From Cepaea nemoralis (lineage: Eukaryota; Mollusca; Gastropoda; Stylommatophora; Helicidae), in NCBI GenBank assembly GCA_014155875.1, contig JACEFZ010021729.1, positions 434,001 to 498,000 of the forward strand: a stretch of DNA of 64,000 nucleotides, read 5' to 3'. The position numbers and the translations under genes are program-made. Shown here piece after piece: positions 1-12,600 of the stretch (positions are counted from its first letter, which is position 1; each line of letters begins with the position of its first letter). The notes below the pieces were generated by a model, which ran no database searches, was not told where the DNA came from, and was given only the letters and a program-made list of their open reading frames with translations.

Positions 1-520
1 CTTAACCTCTGCCTCTCTGTTTTTCTCTTGACCTCGGCCTCTCTATTTCTGCCTTTACCTCTGCCTCTTTGTTTCTCCCTTGACCTCTGCCTGTCTGTGT
101 CTCCCTTGACCTCTGCCTCTCTGTTTCTTCTCCCCTTTACCTCTGCCTGTCTGTTTCTCCCTTGACCTCTGCCTGTCTGTTTCTCCCTTTACCTCTGCCT
201 CTCTGTTTCTCCCTTTACCTCTGCCTCTCTGTTTCTCCCTTTACTTCTGCCTCTGTTTCTCCCTTGACCTCTTCCTCTCAGTTTTCTTCCTTGACCTCTG
301 CCTCTCTATTTCCCCCTTGACCTCTGCATCTCTGTTTCTCCTTAACCTCTGCCTCTCTGTTTCTCTCTAGACCTCAGCCTCTCTATTTCTGCCTTTACCT
401 CTGCCTGTTTGTTTCTCCCTTGACCTCTGCCTGTCTGTTTCTCCCTTGACCTCTGCCTCTCTGTTTCTCCCTTTACCTCTGCCTGTCTGTTTCTCCCTTG
501 ACCTCTGCCTCTCTTTATTA
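1..520. repeat. 26-bp CT-rich minisatellite in COG5 intron
   Basis: The unit is close to ctttacctctgcctctctgt plus ttctcc, almost purely pyrimidine on the + (sense) strand. It continues off the left edge and ends about 75 bp before the exon acceptor at 594. Confidence 0.9.
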
Positions 521-593
521 GACTGCTTGTTACTGAAGCCTTGTTGGCTTTTTCATGAACTTTTGTCTTGTGTGTGTTTCTGTGTCTATCCAG

Positions 594-693
594 TGAGCTG
601 AATGTATCCAGCGTGGACACCAAGTTGAGCATCACTATTGCAAAAAATGTGGCCAAAACAGTCAAACTGTTCTGCGTGAAGAGTGAGCAGTTG
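594..693 (+). CDS. COG5: COG5 exon (first in window)
   Basis: The acceptor is ctatccag before 594 and the donor is gtaagt at 694. One leading T completes a codon from the previous exon, followed by 33 codons (ELNVSS...VKSEQL, phase 0 at the end). A pyrimidine-rich 26-bp tandem array lies upstream, ending about 75 bp before the acceptor. Confidence 0.93.
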
Positions 694-3600
694 GTAAGTT
701 ATTTACATTGGTCGCATGTTTTATAACATTCTCCCATCATTGATCAACAGTTGTTGTATTCTTTCTCAGATTCTGTCCTTACATTCGCTGTTTGTTGTAT
801 AACATTCTCTGGTATATTCTTCTCTTGTTTATCTCTAGTTGTCTATTGTATAGCATTCTCTAATATATTCTTCTCTTGTTTACCATTAGTTATCTATTGT
901 ATAACATTCTCTGGTATATTCTTCTCTTGTTTATCACTAGTTATCTATTGTATAGCATTCTCTGATATATTCTTCTCTTGTTTATCACTAGTTGTCTATT
1001 GTATAGCATTCTCTGATATATTCTTCTCTTGTTTATCACTAGTTGTCTATTGTATAACATTCTCTGGTATATTCTTCTCTTGTTTATCACTAGTTGTCTA
1101 TTGTATAGCATTCTCTAATATATTCTTCTCTTGTTTATCACTAGTTATCTATTGTATAGCATTCTCTGATATATTCTTCTCTTGTTTATCACTAGTTATC
1201 TATTGTATAGCATTCTCTGATATATTCTTCTCTTGTTTATCACTAGTTATCTATTGTATAGCATTCTCTAATATATTCTTCTCTTGTTTATCACTAGTTA
1301 TCTATTGTATAGCATTCTCTAATATATTCTTCTCTTGCTTATCACTAGTTATCTATTGTATAGCATTCTCTAATATATTATTCTCTTGTTTATCACTAGT
1401 TATCTATTGTATAGCATTCTCTGATATATTCTTCTCTTGTTTATCACTAGTTGTCTATTGTATAGCATTCTCTGATATATTCTTCTCTTGTTTATCACTA
1501 GTTGTCTATTGTATAGCATTCTCTGATATATTCTTCTCTTGTTTATCACTAGTTGTCTATTGTATAGCATTCTCTGATATATTCTTCTCTTGTTTATCAC
1601 TAGTTGTCTATTGTATAGCATTCTCTAATATATTCTTCTCTTGTTTATCACTAGTTATCTATTGTATAGCATTCTCTGATATATTCTTCTCTTGTTTATC
1701 ACTAGTTATCTATTGTATAGCATTCTCTAATATATTCTTCTCTTGTTTATCACTAGTTATCTACTGTATAGCATTCTCTAATATATTCTTCTCTTGTTTA
1801 TCACTAGTTATCTATTGTATAGCATTCTCTAATATATTCTTCTCTTGTTTATCACTAGTTATCTATTGTATAACATTCTCTGATATATTCTTCTCTTGTT
1901 TAATCACTTGTTGTCTATTGTATAGCATTCTCTGATATATTCTTCTCTTGTTTATCACTAGTTGTCTATTGTATAGCATTCTCTGATATATCTTCTCTTG
2001 TTTATCACTAGTTTGTCTATTGTATAGCATTCTCTGATATATTCTTCTCTTGTTTATCACTAGTTATCTATTGTATAGCATTCTCTAATATATTCTTCTC
2101 TTGTTTATCACTAGTTATCTATTGTATAGCATTCTCTGATATATTCTTCTCTTGTTTATCACTAGTTGTCTATTGTATAGCATTCTCTGATATATTCTTC
2201 TCTTGTTTATCACTAGTTGTCTATTGTATAGCATTCTCTAATATATTCTTCTCTTGTTTATCACTAGTTGTCTATTGTATAGCATTCTCTAATATATTCT
2301 TCTCTTGTTTATCACTAGTTGTCTGTTGTATAGCATTCTCTGATATATTCTTCTCTTGTTTATCACTAGTTATCTATTGTATAACATTCTCTGGTATATT
2401 CTTCTCTTGTTTATCACTAGTTGTCTATTGTATAGCATTCTCTGATATATTCTTCTCTTGTTTATCACTAGTTGTCTATTGTATAGCATTCTCTGATATA
2501 TTCTTCTCTTGTTTATCACTAGTTATCTATTGTATAACATTCTCTGGTATATTCTTCTCTTGTTTATCACTAGTTGTCTATTGTATAACATTCTCTGGTA
2601 TATTCTTCTCTTGTTTATCACTAGTTGTCTATTTTATAACATTCTCTGGTATATTCTTCTCTTGTTTATCACTAGTTATCTATTGTATAGCATTCTTCAA
2701 TCATTGGTCTTTAGTTATTTATTGTATCATTGAATGCTAGTTATTTATTGTATCATTGAATGCTAGTTATTTATTGTATCATTGAATGCTAGTTATTTAT
2801 TGTATCATTGAATGCTAGTTATTTATTTTATCATTGAATGCTAGTTATTTATTGTATCATTGAATGCTAGTTATTTTTTGTATCATTGAATGCTAGTTAT
2901 TTATTGTATCATTGAATGCTAATTATTTATTGTATCATTGAATGTTATTATTTCTTGTATACAATTCTCCCATCATTGATTGCTATAATAATGATTATCT
3001 AACTTGGAAAGTTGATGATCAGCATCAGTTTTTATTTGGTCCAAGTGGCCTTTTGCCCATTTTGTCCTGTAAGAATTTTGTGTGGGTTATGTATTCATGT
3101 CATAATTTCAAGGAGAGAGTACTGAAATATTATGTTGATAGAACCAGTTATGCTATTTGGCAGTCAATCTCGAAATGTGAACATAGAACCAGTTATGCTA
3201 TTTGGCAGTGAATCTTGAAATATGAACAAACAACACAGGAAGAGATTGGAGGCAGGATAGATGAAGTTTTTGAGCTGAATTTTGCAAATACCTTGAATGA
3301 TCAGTGCTTGCTTGCTTGCGTTTGTTGGCTTGAGCTCCAGCACAAAGTCCTGTATGTCGGATGAAGGCATCCTGTTGTCCAACATCAGTGTGATGTCATA
3401 CTGGCCCTGAGGTTTACATGAGTATCCGTTGTCCCATGTCTGGCTTATTGGTGTGCAGAGTGGTGGTTCCTCGCCGTACAGGCAGACACTCTCCGACTTC
3501 GGAGGAATCGGCGATCCTACTGACTTTAGCCAGGACCCTGAAGGGACCTGTTGCCCAGGACGCTCGACGAGGACGCGTCAATAGGTCTTGGCCAGTATAT

Positions 3601-6600
3601 AACCCGGCCCTGGTGCCTTGGAAACACCTCTGCGTCCCGAATGATTAGTGTAATTAATAACTATAGCCTGGAAAAGGCTAATGAAAATTAAACATTATAC
3701 ACAGCTATAAGAAAGAGACAGTGTTCTTTCATAACATAATGAGAAGAGGGGCATTGGAGCACATTAATATGTAACATAATGAGAAGAGGGGCATTGGAGC
3801 ACATTATGACGTAACATAATGAGAAGAGAGGCATTGGAGCACATTATGATGTAACATAATGAGAAGAGGGGCATTGGAGCACATTATGACCAGTAGAAAG
3901 ATCAGTGGTAGAAGAAGTAGAAGCCGACCACGATAAATGATGCTGGAGGATCTAGATGATCTGTTAGAGAAATACCGTCAACAGAACTGATCCAGAACAC
4001 CAAGGACTGAGATCTTTGGAGAGACATGAATGCCTATGCCACTTTGCAGGGCACATAGTGATAATGCCAGTTGATGTCAGATTTGAATACATCAGATTGT
4101 TGGATGTTTTTCTAGGATGTATTTGAATGCATCAGATTGTTGGATGTTTTTCTAGGGTGTATTTGAATGCATCAGATTGTTGGATGTTTTTTCTAGGATG
4201 TATTTGAATGCATCAGATTGTTGGATGTTTTTCTAAGATGTATTTGAATGCATCAGATTGTTGGATGTTTTTCTAGGGTGTATTTGAATGCATCAGATTG
4301 TTGGATGTTTTTCTAGGATGTATTTGAATGCATCACATTGTTGGATGTTTTTCTAGGATGTATTTGAATGCATCAGATTGTTGGATGTTTTTCTAGGATA
4401 TATTTGAATGCATCAGATTGTTGTATGTTTTTCTGGGGTGTATTTGAATGCATCAGATTGTTGGATGTTTTTCTAGGATGTATTTGAATGCATCAGATTG
4501 TTGGATGTTTTTCTAGGGTGTATTTGAATGCATCAGATTGTTGGATGTTTTTCTAGGATGTATTTGAATGCATCAGATTGTTGGATGTTTTTCTAGGATG
4601 TATTTGAATGCATCAGATTGTTGGATGTTTTTCTAGGATGTATTTGAATGCATCACATTGTTGGATGTTTTTCTAGGATGTATTTGAATGCATCAGATTG
4701 TTGGATGTTTTTCTAGGATATATTTGAATGCATCAGATTGTTGGATGTTTTTCTGGGATGTATTTGAATGCATCAGATTGTTGGATGTTTTTCTAGGATG
4801 TATTTGAATGCATCAGATTGTTGGATGTTTTTCTAGGATGTATTTTAATGCATCAGATTGTTGGATGTTTTTCTAGTATGTATTTCAGTAGCTAGCCTAA
4901 AGGTTAGCAAGACCAAATGGATAAGAGTGCTCTAAAACTTCCGGTGTGTTGATGCCAAGTTAGCAGGTTCAACTCCTCTTGTCCTTGACCTGGGGATGTA
5001 AGTTACAAGTACCTCAGAAGTCAAGAGTGGGTCCTCCTGATGGTGAGGAACACTGGTAATAGGGAAAGCTAATCCACATCACAAAAATCAGTCCAGTGTA
5101 CTAGAAGCACATGTATGGACTACGTTTGAGTTCAGAGCGAGTGAACGCAACAACAAAAAACCCCAAAAAAGTAGCTAGTCTGTTGAGCATTTCTGTTTGT
5201 GTCCTGCAGTTGTCCACTGATGGTGAAGCCAGTCAGGTTATTGGGCCTCAGTCTCCCGGTCAGATTCGTAATGTTGGGATTGTCAATATCTTGTACCACT
5301 TCCATCAAGCTGTGTTCAAGGTTAGTCTCTCCCCCTCTGTTCCTTTGTCTGGTTATCTCTCACTGTTTCTCTATGTACATTTATTTCTCTATTTATCTAT
5401 CGCAGTCTCTATGTATATTTATTTCTCTATTTATCTCTCATGGTCTCTTTCATGTATATTTACTTCTATGTCTGTCTGTCATCATCTGTTGTATTTCTCT
5501 TTGACTGCTTATCTATTTTTATTTTTATCCCTCCACCATTACCTCACTGTGTGTGTATTTTACTTATACCTCTGTCTTTCTGTGTATGTTTATTCTTTTA
5601 CCTTTTTATGTTTATCCAAATTTATGTGTGCATGGTTATCCATTTATTTCTACGAATTTTTATCCCTTTATGTCTGTCTTGCTGTGTATATTTATCCTTT
5701 TACCCATCTGTCTGTGTATGTTTATCCCTTTACCTCTTTCTGTCTGCTTGTTTATCTCTTTACCCCTGTGTCTCTGTGTATGTTTATCTTTTTACCTCAG
5801 TGTATGTTTATCCATGTATGTCTGTCTTTCTCTATATTTTTATCCCTTTAACCCTGTCTCTGTATAAATATGTATCCATTTACCTCTGTCTCTCTATCCC
5901 TTTACCTTCTCTGTGTTTGTTTACTCCTCTGCTTCTGTGTATTCCTCTGTTTCTGTTGATCCCTCTGTTATCTGTGTATGTTTACCCCTTTATTTCTCTG
6001 TCTCTTGTGAGGGTTTAAACACCTCTTCTTCTCCCTCCACCCATCACAAATCATTGCAACACTTGATTAAACCCCAGGTTCTGACTGGTGTCTCCCATTT
6101 CCCTGACGAAGCCAAAGAAAGCATAGAAATGGCCCTAGAGTCTGTAGTTCAGCTGATGAGAACTGCCATCCAGCCGCTGCTGTCGTCCATCTCTGATGCC
6201 CTGGAGGCCATTATCTTAACCATCCACCAGGAGGATTTCTCAGGGTGAGCTTTGTGTTGCTGTTGTTGATGTACAGAGCAAGGTCAGTGGAAGCAGGCTC
6301 TGGTCAGACCTGGTACACATTGTGTAACAGTAACACCCTTTTTTACACACCTTAAGGTTCATTGGACATATGGTGCTAAACCCATATTTGTATAGACCAA
6401 TTGCCACTCAATGGGTGCTGTGGTCAGTATCATACCAGCTGCCTTTGTTTCCCTGGACATTTCTGAGTACCTATTTTAGGCTGGGTCAGCCTGGGAGCCC
6501 GGTTTAAACAATTAGAATCCACCCAGAAGTGGATTGCATCCATAAACACTGGGCCAGAAGGTGAGTGTCTAGCCACTATGCTACTGCAGCTCCCAGACAC

Positions 6601-9600
6601 AGTTCATGAAATGTTTTCATCTCAATGATTTTGCTCATCTATTACTAGTCTTAAAGATTGGAATCGTGTGAGAGATTCCCGCATTTTTGGATTGTACATA
6701 TTGTAACTTAACTACCAGAGACCACATATATTGTGCCACATATATTGAAAGGCAGAAGATCAAATGGTTTGGCCATGTCGTTAGAATGCAACACCATCAA
6801 CTACCAGCACTGGCGCTACATCAAAGAAGATCTCATATGAGAACAAGAGGACGCCCAAGAAGAAAATGGATTAATGACATCAAAGACATTGTACAATCAC
6901 ATGGAATGACACTATCCAGTACCAACCATCGGGCGCTGGAATTTCAACTATTCCTCCCCATGATGCTTGATGGCAAAAACAGAAGATTATGATGGCTTAC
7001 TGTATCACAAATGTGTTCATGTTGATTGTATAATTGTTTCTACAGCCCAGCACCAAGCAAGCAGGATGCGGATCCACCTTGCTCCCTGTACATGAGAGAA
7101 CTGCAGAGTTTCATCTCTCGCTGCCAGACTGATTACCTGTCTCATTTCCGATGTCAGAATTTTATCATGGACAGGTGTGTTGTTTGTTTATTTAACATTG
7201 ATCTTGGACAGGTGCGTTGTTTCGTTATTTAACATTGATCTTGGACCGTTGTGTGTTTTTTAACATTGATCTTGGACAGGCGTGTTGTGTATTTAACACT
7301 GATCTTGGCGCATTGTTTGTGTCATTAAAATTGATCTTGGACAGGTGTTGGTTGTACAATACACAACGTATGTGCTGTACATCATCATATTTCCTGCCAA
7401 TTGCCGTAGGCGTTTATGTCTCACCAGAGATCTCGGTCCTTGGGGTTCTGGATCAATTCGACTGATGATATTCCTCTATCCATCATCTCAGAACATCAAG
7501 CATTATTTCTCACTGTTTGCTTCTGCCACCTTTGGTTTTTCAGTCACGATATTCTTCAATGCCTCTCTCCTCATTATATGACCAAAGAACACTTTTTATC
7601 TCTTTCTTATTGTTCTCATTAGCCTCTTGCAGGCAACAGTTGTTAGTTTCTCTGACTGTATTCTCAACATTTGCCTCAGAAACCACATCTCCATTGCCCC
7701 CAAACTGTTCCTAGTTTATTCATCCACATTTCAAGATTCACTGCCTTACAGTAAAACAGATTCAGTACAATTCAGTAAGCTCTTTCTGAGATTCAGTGAA
7801 GTGATTTATTACACCAGATATTTTTCATCTTCTGAGATGCAGCTTTTGCTTGAATACTGTATGTAGTTGTATAAAAAAAGCATTTGTCCCATTTATTATT
7901 GTAGAATGTGTAGAGTAAATCACTGGCTTACCTACCCAATGGCCCGGGTTCAATCCTATGCAGTGATAAAATTCTCTTTTCTAACCAGTTCAGCTCTGAG
8001 GCTGACACAGGTTCATAAAAATGGCTACCAGGTAATTATCATATTCTGTGAGGTGTCTGGGAAAGAACTGGTCACCTCATTTCATTATGCACTTGTGTTT
8101 ATATAAGCCTGTGACCACACCCCAATGGCAGTAAGTATCTGCCATAGTATTACCTTTATAGAGTATGTATGGTACGTTTTTTTGTGTTTGCTCGCTTTGA
8201 ACTCAAGCGTTTGCTCGCTTTGAACTCAAGCGTAGTCCATACAAGTGCTACTATTTCTAGTGCACTGGACTGGTTTTTGCATGTGGATTAGAATTCCCTA
8301 TTACCAGTGTCCCCTCGCCATCAGGCGAACCCACTCCGACTTCTGAGGTACTTGTAATTTATGTCCCTAAGTCAAGGATGAGAAATCAAAATTTTAGTTA
8401 GCTGACTGGTGTAGGGGTTGAACCCAGTACCTTGACATCAGCACACTGGAAGTTTAAGAGCAAGTGCTCTTATCCATCCAGCTGTGCTCACCTCCAATAT
8501 ATAGTTTATATACATAGCTCAGTGTTGTACATGGTTGTACAGTATTGTTTCGTCTATAATGTGTAATGATGACTAGATTTGCCTTTGTCCTTCTACAGCA
8601 TTCTTCCTCTGGCCATTCGTTGTGTTGATCTGTTTGTTCGACATGCCAGTTTGGTTCGACCAATTGGAGATGGTGGAAAAATGCGACTGGCTGCAGACTT
8701 TGCACAGATGGAACTGGCAATTTCCCCACTTTGTCGACGAGCGACTGACCTGGGGAAAACGTACAGACTTTTACGTGCCTTCAGGTATGCATAATTTACC
8801 TGTTTCTGCTGAAAGTGAATTATTTATTGCTTCCCACCAAGGTGTGCAACTTGTAATGACATGCACACTTGAAGTGCCACATTTATTGAAAGTTATTTTT
8901 TTTTCTCCATTTTTTTCATATGGTATCTTCTTTCTGTGAAAGAATAGAAGCCTTGGAAATGTGGATATATAGAAGAATATGTCGTATTTCATGGAAACAA
9001 AAATAATACAGAGGTTCTAGAAAAACTGGGAAGGAAAAGAAACTTGATGAAAGAAATAAAAAAGAGGCAAGTGAAATATTTTGGCTACGTTAAAAGACAT
9101 AACACTCTTATAAAAACCATACTGGAGTGTAAGGTTGAAGGCAAATGAGCAAGAGGTAGACAACGATACAAGTGGAGAGATAACATCAAGAGGTGGATGA
9201 ACAACAATTTGACAGAATTTACAGTCATGGCGAGAGACAGAGTGTTGGAGATCCATTGCAGCCAACCTTCATTGTGGAGATGGCACCTGATTGATTGATT
9301 GTCAGGAGAGTTTTTAAAGAATTGTAGCAATAGAAGTCACTTGCTCAAGTAGTCGTCAAACAGTTCAGGCTAAGAATTTTGTTATTTTACTTCTGTCAAA
9401 CTGTCATTTACTGCCAATATATTATCTTGAGGTGTATGGCAGAGGGGTCTTTAAGCCTGAGGAATAAAGGCCGCCTGGCTAATGCAGTCGCCGTGAACTG
9501 TGCAGGTTAGGATTATCTTTTAGTCCCTGACAGAAAAAAATTCCCAAACCTTACCGAAGGATCGAACCAGGGTCTCCCAAAGGAGAGTCCGGCATTCTAG

Positions 9601-12600
9601 CCACTCGGCCAGCCGCTCCTCCTAACATTGGTTGGTCTTACTGGGGATCAGAACCTGGGTTAGGCTGCCTGTCCTCATTATCCTTGATGTGATGTTTTTT
9701 TCAGGTCACTCATTATTATCATTGATGTTGTGTGTATAGGCCATGCCTCATTATTATCATTGCTGTTGTGTGTACAGGCCATGCCTCATTATTATGATTG
9801 ATGTTATGTGTACAGGCTTATCCTCATTATTGTCATTGATGTTAAGAGTATATAGCTATCCTCATTATCATTGATGTTATGTGTACTGGTCTCTCCTCAT
9901 TATTGTTACTGCCAAGTGCCAAATTCATGCCACATGGCGGAATCATTCCAACTGGTCCGACATCTTGGGACTTGTCCAGGGTGAAATATTTCTAATGGCT
10001 CGTACAAACACATTACGATGTACAGATCTACTATGCACACAACTCACAAGTCCGTTGCGTCCTTAGACAACACAGTCACTTTTATTGTAGAACAGTTATC
10101 ACCCGTGGCTGTCATACACCGCCGGCTTCCTGCCGTTCAGCGTTCTGCATATGACCAGCACACCCACTGACTACCAATATACAATGCATGGTTAATCTAA
10201 TCGTCAGTAGGAACTTTAGTTGATACATCTTATAGATCGTACGATTGTACTCATGCATCTCAGTTGTGACCAACAAGGCTTTGTCACATCGTGTTTCTGC
10301 CCGCTATTTCTGGTCGAGGTGTTTTCAAAACTGTGTCAGCTATCTCGCCACCGCTTGTCGGCATTTACAGCCCCATTGTCAGGTGTCAGCTTCAATGTGT
10401 TGCGTTATAATCGCCAACTTTCTCAACAGGAACATTCTTTAACTTTTGGACTGCGGTTTGAATGACTTCCCAACACTTTCATCGACCTTTCTCTCTCATG
10501 TCCCAGCTCCGTCTCCCGAACACTCGCTTTCCGGCTTTGGCCTGGGTGCAATCATGTGACCACACTAACTCCGCCCACTCGTGCCCCGGTGTTCACTTGA
10601 TTTCTCAACCGTGTGTCTTAGTGACATCGTTTTACACACTTGCTCTGTTTCTCGTATCCATCTCATGGCAGTTACTAATGATGTTTTCAGGCCATTCTTC
10701 ATTATTATCATTGATGTGATGTTCTCAGACCACTCCTCATTATTGTGACTGATATTATGTGTACATACCACACCTCATTATTTTGACTGATGTTACATGT
10801 ACTGGTCACCCCTCATTATTGTGACTGATGTTACGTGTACTGGTCAACCCTCATTACTATCACTGATGTTATGTTCTCAGAACACTCCTCATTATTGTCA
10901 CTGATGTTGTTTTCAGGCCACTCCTGTTCCAGACGCCGGAGCATATTTCTAACAGCCCAGCCTTGGGAGAGATACTTCCATACAGTGTCACACTTCACTT
11001 TCTGTTTGCTAGAGCTCCCCCAGAACTGAAGTCTCCACACCAGGTGAGGGGCACACCTACATTACACATACACACCAGATGAGGAGCAGTTGCACATATG
11101 ATCTTAGCCTTAAGCATTCACAGACCTACATTACACATACACACCAGATGAGGAACAGTTGCACATATGATCTTAGCCTTAAGCATTCACAGACCTACAT
11201 TACACATACACACCAGGTGAGGGACACGTCTACATTACACATACACACCAGGTGAGGGACACGTTTACATTACACATACACACAAGTCAAGTAGCACTTG
11301 CACATATACACCTAACATTAAACATTCACACACCTACATTACACATACACACCAGGTGAGGGACACACCTACAGTACACATACACACCAGTCAAGGAGAA
11401 CTTGCACATATACACATAAAATTAAACATAAACACCAGGTGAGGGACACGTGCACATATGGGGTCTGTTCAAAGTTTCAAACTACCTAGAAATCTGAACC
11501 CCTAATTATCTTCAAAGTTCTCAACTCAGTACTGTTGTTTACCCAGCATTGTTGGAAGCAATTAAGAAAGGCCATAGAAGACAATGAATACCTGGTTTAT
11601 GGTGTCAAGGGTAGACTACAAAATCACATCAATAAGCCAGTTGAACCTAATATGCATAAGATACAATATAAACATGAATACAACAGATATGAAAGTGGTG
11701 CAGATCAGCAGATCTCCTGGATCACTAAATGAACAATAAAAAGTACATCTCTGAAGCTAGTTAAAGAATTTAAATATTTAGGAAGCATGATCACAGAGGA
11801 TGGCAGAATGGAGTACAGTGTGGCCGTCACATGCTGCATAGTTTCTTCTCATGGCTCAAAGCGGGTCCCTTTCAGGGCATTGTCACCTTGGGGAGCAGCT
11901 ACAAATTGCGAGGAGTCTTGTTTGAGTGATTAGGAAACCTGACGAACCAAAGGAATATTGTGTTTGGCTAAGAAAGTCTGTCAGAGTGAGGTTGGTTATA
12001 GAGACATTCCTCCTGAGGTACCATTTCTGCAGGGACTGTACAGAGCTCTCCTCCCCCTCTCCAAGTGTAGAAATCAGTGGGGATGCAAGACTAGTACTGG
12101 AACATCACATCTGTGGAGAAGTATGGTGATCACTAGAATGTTAGCCAAACTGGGAACCACGCCTGTAGATGCTCTATGAAGTGATGCCCCAAAGTTTTGG
12201 CCATTGTGATACCTGGTCCAGGTATTGTGGCATTACTCACCTGGATGTACGCACCTGGGCATACCGGAATCTCATCGTGTTCCTCTTGTACCTTGCGGTG
12301 TCGAGGTGAAGTATAAACATCGTGAGAGTGCCCAATTATGGGCTTTATGTATTGATATTCCCATGGACTCTACTATTCCCTCCGTCCAACCTTTCGTGGT
12401 CGGCCTCTTTCTCTGTTTCCATCTGGTCTGTACATCATTGCTTGTTGTGGTATGCTGTTGACTGGCCAAACCATTTGACTTGCTGCCTTCTAATAAAATA
12501 TAGTGCTGCTATAACTCCCACTTTAGTCCTGATTTCTTCATTTCTGATCTTATCTCTTCTTGATATGTTGAGTATTCTTCTCAGGAATCTCATTTCTGTT

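Noticed and set aside
751..1935. 394-codon ORF of a hydrophobic 17-residue repeat
   Set aside because: It is the translation of a 51-bp minisatellite inside a COG5 intron; the length divisible by three keeps it open. No start context, splice structure or homology.
5111..6018. Overlapping 246- and 192-codon ORFs rich in Tyr, Leu and Cys
   Set aside because: Low-complexity translation of degenerate pyrimidine-rich intron repeats; only the part at 5210-5320 in phase 0 is a real COG5 exon.
8177..8494. Functional tRNA gene (A- and B-box present)
   Set aside because: It belongs to a dispersed family with a long unrelated body and A-tail; there is no complete cloverleaf, so it is a SINE. The same applies to the tRNA-like heads at 9465, 20850, 40173, 57141 and 63614.
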